Below are positions 35,611 to 42,599 of a stretch of DNA of 64,000 nt, piece after piece. Positions within the stretch are counted from its first letter, which is position 1. Each line of letters begins with the position of its first letter. The translations under genes were made by a program, and so were the position numbers. Under the pieces are notes generated by a model, which saw only the letters and a list, made by a program, of their open reading frames with translations, made no database searches and was not told the origin of the DNA. Source of the DNA: Cenococcum geophilum 1.58 (Eukaryota > Ascomycota > Dothideomycetes > Gloniales > Gloniaceae); contig KV748177.1 of assembly GCA_001692895.1 (NCBI GenBank), positions 1,674,001 through 1,738,000 of the forward strand, in the 5' to 3' direction.

Positions 35611-35860
35611 CTAGCCTCCTCTCTTTACCCTAGCCAGCTCTCTAGTAAATAAAAGGTACAGTAAGAGGTTTGTCTGCATAAACCAGTCCACAACTACCTT
35701 AGCAGCCTTTGGCTTAGTTAGGAGCTCTTTATATAAGGATGTTCCAGTATAGTAATACATTTCCGCCCGGCCAGCAGCGCGTCTAGGGCAGAACACCACT
35801 ACGTGCATCGTCGATTGTTGGCTATGGCCGCATGGGCAGGCCGGGGTTGGGTGCCCTGGT
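35611..35860 (-). pseudogene. LINE L3 ORF2, C-terminal fragment
   Basis: Open minus-strand frame entering at the truncated 5' end and stopping at 35611. It begins with CPCGHSQQSTMHVVVFCP, the Cys/His motif that ends ORF2 of Tad1-clade LINEs (compare the L1 motif near 3865-3935), and continues with a basic tail to a natural-looking stop (RELARVKRGG). There are no internal stops over at least 65 codons, unlike the other LINEs here. It cannot be functional because endonuclease and RT are missing. Confidence 0.8.
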
Positions 35861-35874
35861 ACTTATACCTATAT

Positions 35875-36101
35875 TATTAGTCTTTAGCACCTACCCTTAA
35901 ATAATTAATAATTTTTTACTATTTTTCTCCGTTATATAATAAGCTAAGGCTATTTATAAGGTAATAAAGAAGGTGTAACGTCTTTATGCTATACACTAAG
36001 TTAATAATATACTAAGAATAAGAAATGGCCTAAATACCTTAACTACACTTAATCTGCTACTTTAGTTTAAGGTATATATATAGTATAAAAAGGGAAGATA
36101 G
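35875..36101 (+). pseudogene. Copia C2 fragment: end of integrase
   Basis: Continuation of the integrase C-terminal region after the LINE. It ends at TSD GATAG (36097-36101) of element E and resumes at 44915. Confidence 0.85.
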
Positions 36102-36363
36102 TATAAGGTAGTATTGCTAGGGTATATAGTAGGGAGTAGGCAAGCCGAGCATGAGTTATATAGGGAATCGATGGAAGAGGACGATATGGTAATGAGGGTA
36201 GGCAATAGCCTGAGTATAGAGAGAGACGAACCGATAAGGAGGGAAGGGCTGTAAGCCTGGGGTGCTTATAAGGAGGTGCTAAGGGCTAGCCGAAGGCTAG
36301 CCTTGGCGACCCCTAAGAGCCCCTAGGTGATGCAGCCGAGTAAGGGCCAAAATAACCCTTATA
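36102..36363 (-). repeat. Left (3') LTR of element E
   Basis: 262 bp, same length as 44648-44909 and more than 90% alike by eye. Contains an inverted pair GGCTAGCC...GGCTAGCC at about 36284-36303. The sequence ending CCCTTATA is followed by a run of eight Cs. Confidence 0.9.
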
Positions 36364-36395
36364 TTGCCCCCCCCTTAGTTAGGGCTAGCCCCCAG

Positions 36396-36480
36396 CCGGG
36401 TCGCAGCTAATCGTGGTCTCGGACACATTGAACGTGGTCACCGATGGGGGTCGGCGAAAGCTAAGCGTGGTTACCGATGG
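36396..36480 (+). repeat. Left terminal inverted repeat of the MULE
   Basis: Contains three CGTGGT words (near 36410, 36431 and 36466) in the arrangement CGTGGTCTCGGAC - CGTGGTCACCG - CGTGGTTACCG. Repeated hexamers inside the TIR are a plausible transposase-binding arrangement. Confidence 0.65.
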
Positions 36481-36736
36481 AGCCCCCGGAAAAAGGTCGG
36501 CGGTACTACACTTTTACCCATACAGAACGCGCATCGGTAGCCACATTTAACTTAAGCGAATACATAAACCAAAATGTCAAGAGCATATGCTCCGCATACA
36601 CCCGGAGACATAGACACAGATATATATATACATCTATACCTACACATATACAACCGCATTTATATATGCCTTACTATACCAATAATAAGTAAAAACTATA
36701 CTAAAGTGAATAAGAGTATAGTAGGGTGGCTAAACG

Positions 36737-36790
36737 GTCTACAAGTCAGTATGCACAATTATATGCTAGGCATATGCTAAGGATACGCAG
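36737..36790 (+). other. Predicted intron, MULE transposase 5' region
   Basis: 54 bp; GTCTAC donor, CATATGCTAAG branch region, ACGCAG acceptor. Contains two ATATGCTA words separated by 11 bp. Confidence 0.5.
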
Positions 36791-36952
36791 GTACACCAGA
36801 GCGTACCTAACATTAAACACAAAGACGATAGTTCTTAAGATAATACAATTAGTAGAGAGAGTATTAAAGATAAAGAGGGTAGGGAGGGCAAGGAGGGTGA
36901 GGGTTAAGATAGTATATAACAGCGGTTTCCATTTTATATAGGTCTCTCTAAG

Positions 36953-37006
36953 GTAAAACTACGTATAACACTATACATAGGCCATACATATGCTAAGAAT
37001 ATCCAG
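36953..37006 (+). other. Predicted intron, MULE transposase
   Basis: 54 bp; GTAAAA donor, CATATGCTAAG branch region, TATCCAG acceptor. The downstream exon opens STLQDHRALISSNGKHQ. Confidence 0.6.
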
Positions 37007-37216
37007 AGCACACTCCAAGACCATAGAGCACTTATTAGCTCTAACGGTAAGCACCAAGTTATCGTCTAAGAGGCAATAGACTATATTATAATGCCGGAAT
37101 ATCCAGCAACTAAAAAAGAAGGAATTGCACACTTTATCTATAAAGTAATACCTCTGCTATCTATAGATGCAGATAAAGAAACAGTACATAAGGTTATTAA
37201 GCAGTATATGTCGAAG

Positions 37217-37261
37217 GTATACAATACACATGCTAGGTATATGCTGTACTTATACCTCCAG
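37217..37261 (+). other. Predicted intron, MULE transposase
   Basis: 45 bp; GTATAC donor and CTCCAG acceptor, with ACATGCTAGGTATATGC inside. The downstream frame is uncertain; an acceptor 3 bp later is possible. Confidence 0.45.
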
Positions 37262-37919
37262 TAGATTTAATTTTCGTTTTATAAAACCAGTAACCCCAAA
37301 GTTATACAACTATAACTCCTTAGAGAAAACAATAATCGGGAGAATAGAAAAGCATTTTATTAAGCGTTTAAATATAGCGGTATTAAACACTGCGAGCACG
37401 CTCACAAGGATGTCCTCTGTATATGCCCCACATATAATAGGGTTAAGCTTAAATCAATTAACAACCTCCAAAAGCGTAGCAGTCGTCTACACCAAGCAGT
37501 AGAGGTTAATAAAAAGCTTAAGTAAAGTACAGAGAAGTAAGCATTATCTATATATATTAGGTAAATACTTATAATATACAGCTACTATAACAGTATTCTA
37601 TAATTATGGCGGCAGTATACCTATCCTAGTACACAAGAACGTGTATATAGTGAAAGCAGACTAACAATGTTTTCTCGACATAGAGTGCGCATATGGCCAG
37701 CGTATGCGTGATATATACTTATTATATACAGATAATATTTATCAGTTATTCTAGCAGCAGTGATACTAAACCATGGCACACTGCTTGGCCTTTATTATTA
37801 ACAACTGCTAGGGTAGATATTTAATACTTACGTCTACTTGTTAAATATAGGGTTTAGAAACTTAAAAAAAAATATACCTATATTAGACATTCAACGTTAA
37901 AGCGAAAAAATTGTAGTAG

Positions 37920-37966
37920 GTAATATATATACTATACATACACTACACATATGCTAAGCCTACTAG
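37920..37966 (+). other. Predicted intron, MULE transposase
   Basis: 47 bp; GTAATA donor, CATATGCTAAG branch region, TACTAG acceptor. Joins to the exon reading GFNYPQGQDRVVSRIYGA. Confidence 0.6.
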
Positions 37967-38188
37967 GGTTTAACTATCCGCAAGGCCAAGATAGGGTAGT
38001 AAGCCGAATATACGGTGCACGGTTAGATTACTATATTCCTGTTAATATAGCACGGTATCCTTATATTTGCCTTATTATACGGAATTCTTATATATATTAT
38101 CCACCATACCCAACAAAGCTACTAATTAACCTTGCTAATAATATAGTTAAAGCAATAAGGCAGGTGGAAGTCCTAAGCCTTACTACAC

Positions 38189-38242
38189 GTATACCCTATA
38201 TATACACAGTATATGCGAATAAAACTACTTACTATAGCATAG
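38189..38242 (+). other. Predicted intron, MULE transposase (frame-restoring)
   Basis: 54 bp; GTATAC donor, TACTTACTA branch region, GCATAG acceptor. Its removal joins SLTT-R to RFILSPQ in frame, the uninterrupted order I recall for this transposase family. Carries GTATATGC. Confidence 0.75.
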
Positions 38243-38401
38243 GTCGATTTATCCTATCTCCACAGTATTATACTCTATATAAGAAGTATAGGGCGTAGAC
38301 ACTACGTACAGTGCATAGTAGTCTTAATATTAAGGATCGAATTACTGCTTTAATTCAAAAGGAAAGGATGCTATAATTCCTAAAGGGGACGGCATATACA
38401 G

Positions 38402-38453
38402 GTAAGTATAGGTTAGACACACGCTAAGTATATACAGAGCCTAAGCGTAGCAG
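38402..38453 (+). other. Predicted intron, MULE transposase
   Basis: 52 bp; canonical GTAAGT donor, CCTAAGC branch region, GTAGCAG acceptor. Joins KGTAYTG to ILREFS, matching the conserved GT-W/Y-G block upstream of the catalytic core. Confidence 0.7.
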
Positions 38454-38678
38454 GTATACTACGCGAGTTCTCTATTAACCAATATAAAGAGAACACAGAG
38501 CAATGGATTCAGGCAATTCATAACTTTAATAACAAGCATTTCCTTATCGTATGCTGTATATACGCGTAAGCTAAGGCATTCCAACACGTAACATGTATCG
38601 AAATGGACCTATCATTTAAAATGGTTTAAGGTAAAACGAATTTATTCTTAATTATAGGATAGGATAAGAATTCCAAAC

Positions 38679-38732
38679 GTATACATGCCCTATGCTAAGC
38701 ATATACTATACATAGGCTAATATCTATAACAG
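38679..38732 (+). other. Predicted intron, MULE transposase (frame-restoring)
   Basis: 54 bp; GTATAC donor, GGCTAATA branch region, ATAACAG acceptor. Contains TATGCTAAGCATATAC, a near-perfect palindrome. Removal joins DKNSK-R to IKV and continues VYAFLNLKTRAAYAKIF in frame. Confidence 0.75.
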
Positions 38733-38912
38733 GAATTAAGGTGTAGGTATACGCATTTCTAAACTTAAAAACACGTGCTGCATACGCAAAGATATTTTAG
38801 CTAGTATTTAAGGTTTTAAGTAATGCTGCCCAATTATCTATACAATTTACATATATTTATAGAACCGGACTTCGCACGGCTATAGTTAATATATATAAGA
38901 AATAAGCTAATA

Positions 38913-38959
38913 GTAAGTATACGCTGCGTATATACCTAGCATATACTAATAATATATAG
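38913..38959 (+). other. Predicted intron, MULE transposase (frame-restoring)
   Basis: 47 bp; canonical GTAAGT donor, ATACTAATA branch region, ATATAG acceptor. Removal joins KK-QAN to SFGDYLYIIDPSRKWDKHL in frame, the QA-GxGDYL order typical of MULE transposases. Confidence 0.78.
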
Positions 38960-39359
38960 GCTTTGGGGATTACCTATATATAATTGACCCATCCCGTAAA
39001 TGGGATAAACACCTTTAGCATATACTTATATTCTACTAAGTATATATTAAACAAAACTTTGTAAAGCGCTTTCTAACTTATAAAGCAAGATATATTATAG
39101 AGTAGATATAGGAAGCGGAGACGGAGCAGAAACTAACGGAGCGTATATAAAGTATATGCATTCTATATCCGGAGCTTACGTCTTAGATAAACAACAAAAA
39201 GAAAACATAGATACTAGCTAGGCTTATAAAGGAAAAGTTAAAGGTCCCTTATAAGTAGTGGGCATATGCACAAAAGCATACTGGAATTAGTAAAAGTAGT
39301 CACTTTTAAGATAATAACTTTACCGGTCGAAACTTATACATACTTACTACAATACTACG

Positions 39360-39411
39360 GTAAATGTATACGCTCTATATATGCACCGCATATTCTAACA
39401 TTTTAGTATAG
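39360..39411 (+). other. Predicted intron, MULE transposase
   Basis: 52 bp; GTAAAT donor, TTCTAACA branch region, GTATAG acceptor. Contains TATATGCACCGCATAT. Removal joins NNFTGRNLYILTTILR to LKLHIQEIFDLQELYKE. Confidence 0.7.
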
Positions 39412-40267
39412 GCTTAAACTCCATATATAAGAAATATTCGACCTATAAGAGCTATATAAAGAGACAGGAATAGATAATATATAGAGAAATTATAGTAACT
39501 TAAAGCGGATAGCAGTACAGCTACAAAAACAAAGTATATATATACGCTACAAATGCAAAGTAAATGCTAAGCTTAAGCAGCCTAGAAACAGCGGAAAGTA
39601 GCTAAGCGACGAGCTAGAAATCCTAAACTAAATCTTCCTTAGAATCCTTAGAACCCATTTAACACCCCTAAGCCTAATCTACAGTATATACCTAATGTAG
39701 AATTACCTACTATATTTAGTGGGCAGACTATATCGCAGATAAGTAAAGCAGATAATGATATTACATTAGTATCGGATACGTCGCGCGTATCTATAGCATA
39801 TGCAGCGCAAATGTTGCCCCTACCATCTCAAAGTCAAACGCCCCGGACTGCGGGTAAAAGGCATAAATTTAACCTATCTACAAAGGAGATAGAGAAGGAG
39901 GCATATACACTCCGTATAGAAAATATAGAGCAATAAATTAATAAATTAAAACAGGCTAAAGATATATATAATAAAGCGAAGGAGCTAGCAAAGCTTAAGA
40001 AGTAGGCGCAGGAGCATAGTATTGGTATATAGGGCGCATATACACGGTATACGCAGAGCAAGTATTATAGAGTTCCATCACCATAAATAAAGAATTAATT
40101 AATATGGGCCTATAGCCCAGCGCCCTATATTAGGCATATGCCTAGCCTATCTATCCACCAAACTCTACCCAAACTCCAATTATACATATTGCACATTACA
40201 TATACAGTATACAGGCCCAGCATATACTAGGGCTTAACCAATAATACGGGACAAGCGGCGGGTTCCA

Positions 40268-40333
40268 CTTATAGTAGGAGTAGCTTATACAGAGCATAAG
40301 CATAATATACGCAATAGAATAAACTAAACTTAC
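40268..40333 (-). other. Predicted intron, second MULE gene
   Basis: 66 bp; GTAAGT donor, CTCCTACTATAAG at the 3' end. Contains GCGTATATTATGCTTATGC. Confidence 0.5.
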
Positions 40334-40386
40334 CGGAGCTCTTACCACCACCACGGCGGCGGCCTACTGTTTTTCTACTCCCTATA

Positions 40387-40433
40387 CTAAATATTAGCAG
40401 TACATATGCAGGACATATACAAAGCAAACCTAC
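40387..40433 (-). other. Predicted intron, second MULE gene
   Basis: 47 bp; GTAGGT donor, TGCTAATA branch site, ATTTAG acceptor. Contains GTATATGTCCTGCATATG. Confidence 0.65.
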
Positions 40434-40497
40434 CGCTCTAGCGGCGTGCGGACGGCAAGGGGGATTCCTTACAGTCGTCTAGGGGGGTCAGGCCGCG

Positions 40498-40546
40498 CTA
40501 CGCATATAGTTAGCGTATGCTAAACATATACAGGTGAAATACTAAC
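40498..40546 (-). other. Predicted intron, second MULE gene
   Basis: 49 bp; GTTAGT donor, CGCTAACT branch site, GCGTAG acceptor. Contains GTATATG and GCATACGC. Confidence 0.65.
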
Positions 40547-40881
40547 CTTACGCTTTAAGCCGGTAGAGGGAGTAGTGGGGCTAACGCGCTATTTCCCTCA
40601 TATTAGCATACGCCTAGCATAAGCGCGTGTTAGCCTATAGTTAGTAAAAGACATTAGGGGTTTACATATACGTAGGGTATACGCGTATAAGCTAGCAATA
40701 TAACCAAGTGGTGGTTTTAGTAATATATATGCAGGGGATACGCCAAATTAAACTTTCCTAGTCTCCTAAACATAGAGTTAAGCGTTAGTTTCGGAATCGG
40801 GCAGTAGCCCTAGTAGTAGCCGTGCTTATTCCTCACACACGCTACCCTTAGGCCTACAAGTACCTTTAGGTCTAAAATTAA

Positions 40882-40966
40882 ACTTAGGGGGAATAAGTAT
40901 ATAGATAGATAGATATATATATTAGGGTATAGTGCGCATATACAGAAGCAACACTAGTGCTCTTAC
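40882..40966 (-). other. Predicted intron, second MULE gene, with microsatellite
   Basis: 85 bp; GTAAGA donor, CCCTAATA branch region, CCTAAG or a nearby TTTTAG as acceptor. It holds a GTATATGCGCA word and a short tetranucleotide run (GATA/TATC), which may explain its extra length. Confidence 0.5.
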
Positions 40967-41018
40967 CTTGTAATAGAATTGCCTGCCAAATCAAGTGGCA
41001 AACCCCTAGTCCTAGGCA

Positions 41019-41070
41019 CTACATTTAATTAGCTTAGGCTAAGCGTATACGCGGCATAGGGTAGACATAC
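41019..41070 (-). other. Predicted intron, second MULE gene
   Basis: 52 bp; GTATGT donor, AGCTAATT branch site, TGTAG acceptor. Contains CTATGCCGCGTATACGC. Confidence 0.65.
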
Positions 41071-41136
41071 GCAAAGAGTATATAGGCATCTACATACTCT
41101 AAGATCCTAGAACCCAAGGGGCCACGACTATAAACA

Positions 41137-41176
41137 CTATTAGCGACGCATATGCAACGCATAGGCATAGACATAC
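41137..41176 (-). other. Predicted intron, second MULE gene
   Basis: 40 bp, the shortest strong case; GTATGT donor, CGCTAATAG combining branch site and acceptor. Contains GCGTTGCATATGCG. Joins KYLYKPG to VYSRGPLGS. Confidence 0.65.
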
Positions 41177-41239
41177 CCGGGCTTATACAGGTATTTTATA
41201 TCCCGCCAGCCACTAGAGAGAACGAACAGCTTCAGGGAA

Positions 41240-41294
41240 CTATAATGTATTAGCCTCGCATATGCGCTGCATATACATAGCATATACTTCTTAC
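41240..41294 (-). other. Predicted intron, second MULE gene
   Basis: 55 bp; GTAAGA donor, GGCTAATA branch site, TTATAG acceptor. Contains TATATGC, TGTATATGC and GCATATGCG in succession. Confidence 0.68.
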
Positions 41295-41342
41295 CTACAA
41301 CCAGCTCTCCAACTAATGTATTAGTAGTAGTCGGGTTAGTCA

Positions 41343-41390
41343 CTGTATATAGTAAGCATATGCCGAGCTACTATAACAACATAGTAGTAC
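41343..41390 (-). other. Predicted intron, second MULE gene
   Basis: 48 bp; GTACTA donor, GCTTACTA branch region, ATACAG acceptor. Contains GGCATATGC. Confidence 0.5.
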
Positions 41391-41542
41391 ATATAAGCAC
41401 CGCTGTGCTCATTACGGATATGCCGGCGATACTATAGCCATATCAGTAGAGCCGCAGGCGCTACGCATATATAAAACGTACACTTAGCTAAGCGGTAAAG
41501 ACACGGCCGCATATCTGCGTACTATTAACTACAATATCACAC

Positions 41543-41594
41543 CTAAACTTTAGATTAGCATATGCTACGCATAGGGTGTAGATAAGCAATATAC
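41543..41594 (-). other. Predicted intron, second MULE gene
   Basis: 52 bp; GTATAT donor, TGCTAATC branch site, GTTTAG acceptor. Contains CTATGCGTAGCATATGC. Confidence 0.62.
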
Positions 41595-41640
41595 ACCATA
41601 GTATTAACCGAGGAGAGCACAGAGGCGGCGTTGGGTGGGT

Positions 41641-41689
41641 CTAATATACGCTTAGTATATACCTACGCTATACATAGAGCCGTATATAC
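41641..41689 (-). other. Predicted intron, second MULE gene
   Basis: 49 bp; GTATAT donor, ATACTAAGC branch region, ATTAG acceptor. Confidence 0.58.
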
Positions 41690-41719
41690 TCGCATTATCT
41701 TGGACCGAAATAGTTAGGG

Positions 41720-41769
41720 CTACATACAGTTAGTATATACACCGGATATGCAGCTCTATATACACTTAC
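41720..41769 (-). other. Predicted intron, second MULE gene (textbook signals)
   Basis: 50 bp; GTAAGT donor, ATACTAACT branch site, ATGTAG acceptor. Contains GCTGCATATCCGGTGTATATAC. Confidence 0.72.
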
Positions 41770-41890
41770 GTCTTCCTCCAGCAAGAGCTGCTACAGCGCG
41801 CGCTATAGTTATTATAAGTATATACCGTGCATATGCAATCCTATAACTAACCAGGAGTTATCTAACCAGGATTAGGATTTAGAATCGGAC

Positions 41891-41940
41891 CTATAAGGCT
41901 TTATAAGTATAGTGTAAGCATATACTCTACATATGCTTAC
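41891..41940 (-). other. Predicted intron, second MULE gene
   Basis: 50 bp; GTAAGC donor, CTTATAG acceptor. Contains GCATATGTAGAGTATATGC, a spaced inverted pair. Confidence 0.55.
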
Positions 41941-42000
41941 CATAGTAATGGCCGAAGGCAGAAGGGTTAGCGGCGGAGGCCACCTGCGGGTTATCGAAGT

Positions 42001-42046
42001 CTGCGATTATCAGATTGCTCATAGTAAGCGTATGCGCGGCGTATAC
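42001..42046 (-). other. Predicted intron, second MULE gene
   Basis: 46 bp; GTATAC donor, GCTTACTA or CTGATAA branch region, TCGCAG acceptor. Contains GTATACGCCGCGCATACGC, nearly a perfect palindrome. Confidence 0.6.
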
Positions 42047-42364
42047 AATGGTTAAATTAGTAATAGGAATTCGCCTTATTCTTTCTATCAGTATATGCAA
42101 GACCTATGCCTATATTATACTGTACATACTTATAGCATACGCTATAATGTTATGGAGAAGAAGTTATAGTACAACTATTGTTGTGGATATGCTACGCGTG
42201 TGCACGGGCTATATTTTAATAACTAACTACCATTACCTTAAATGGCCATTGTTTAGCGCATATACGCGGCATATACACTTCCATAAACTAGGATATTTAT
42301 AATTTAAGAATAAACGGCTTTACATTTCCTATTTTATTTAAATTGCATATGCATTGCATATACA

Positions 42365-42492
42365 TAGGCTCAGCGTGGTCTCAAGCTAACCGTGGTCACA
42401 AAGCTGGTTTGCAAGTTCTAACCACGTTAAACTTTCTAACCACGCCAAGTCTTTTCCGTGACCACGCCGAGCTGTGAGCCCGAATAAAGAAA
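42365..42492 (-). repeat. Right terminal inverted repeat of the MULE
   Basis: On the minus strand it reads GGGCTCACAGCT followed by CGTGGTCACGG, CGTGGTTAG and CGTGGTTAG words, mirroring the left end. An additional pair of CGTGGT words lies in the opposite sense near 42375-42400. Confidence 0.65.
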
Positions 42493-42599
42493 TAGGGGAA
42501 AAGGACTAGCCAAGCAGCCTTAATAAAAACCTTAACCTATGGCCAAAACCCAGTGGGAAAAAGGGCCTATTTTAGGTAGGAAAAGAGCGTCTGCTGGGG

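Larger units (their letters stand above)
34860..35860 (-). mobile_element. LINE L3, 5'-truncated LINE insertion
   Basis: 1001 bp flanked by the 14-bp TSD ACTTATACCTATAT (34846-34859 and 35861-35874) inside the Copia integrase; C1 near 8110-8140 holds the empty site. It contains only the end of ORF2 and the 3' UTR, so it is a 5'-truncated insertion, the usual product of incomplete target-primed reverse transcription. The 3' end (34860) reads AATTGAATATTATAA on the minus strand, resembling the L1 tail. It is less RIP-affected than the Copia around it. Confidence 0.9.
36550..40090 (+). pseudogene. MULE transposase, intron-rich
   Basis: Recognised as a fungal MULE/Hop-type transposase from conserved text in order: PYICLIIRNSYIYYPPYP (about 38055-38115), the segment ending LTTR joined to RFILSPQ across a predicted 54-bp intron (38189-38242), EMDLSFKMV (about 38602-38628, first catalytic Asp of the DDE set), KKQA (about 38898-38909), then GDYLYIIDPSRKWDKHL (about 38965-39015). 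A basic, coiled-coil-like tail follows (39850-40010). The position usually holding the second catalytic Asp reads Asn (IVNIYKKQA). Stops in the exons are mostly TAG in place of Gln or Trp. At least nine introns are predicted. The true start is unresolved; exons before 36950 are weak. It cuts and pastes the element; this copy looks dead. Confidence 0.75.
40190..42330 (-). pseudogene. Second MULE gene, intron-dense, unknown product
   Basis: Minus strand, tail-to-tail with the transposase. Support comes from a series of short sequences with donor, branch site and acceptor in the right order, separated by open stretches of 30-170 bp. One run of exons reads CSSLKLFVLSSGWRDIKYLY - KPGVYSRGPLGSRILEYVDA - YILFA across two predicted introns. 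The 3' exons include a basic stretch RKTVGRRRGGGKSS (about 40340-40385). I do not recognise the protein. The convergent second-gene layout recalls mudrB of maize MuDR, but no similarity is claimed. Start, stop and some frames are unresolved. Some stops look RIP-derived. Confidence 0.5.
36396..42492. mobile_element. Mutator-like (MULE/Hop-type) DNA transposon with two convergent genes
   Basis: The ends carry imperfect inverted repeats rich in CGTGGT: left about 36396-36480, right about 42365-42492. Both share a core like CAGCT-n-CGTGGTC-n-CGG. No clear TSD was found, so the outer limits are approximate. Inside are a plus-strand transposase gene (to about 40090) and a minus-strand gene (about 40190-42330). 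About two dozen short predicted introns, most containing GCATATGC-like words, cut both genes. Base composition is clearly more balanced than in the Gypsy and Copia elements, though CAG-to-TAG type stops are present. A (GATA)n run sits in one intron. Confidence 0.8.

Noticed and set aside
36384-36395. Target duplication of the MULE
   Set aside because: No 8-11 bp direct repeat could be matched on both sides, so none is claimed.
37167-37502. 111-codon plus-strand open frame as a gene by itself
   Set aside because: It runs through predicted introns of the MULE transposase and uses a different frame from the conserved exon before 37217; a chance read-through.
40025-40056. 32-bp intron at the 3' end of the transposase
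   Set aside because: It has a GT...CAG outline and the motif words, but it is too short and no branch site is visible.
42015-42302. 95-codon plus-strand open frame in the MULE
   Set aside because: Overlaps predicted minus-strand introns and exons of the second gene; the encoded text is dominated by translations of the GCATATGC words.
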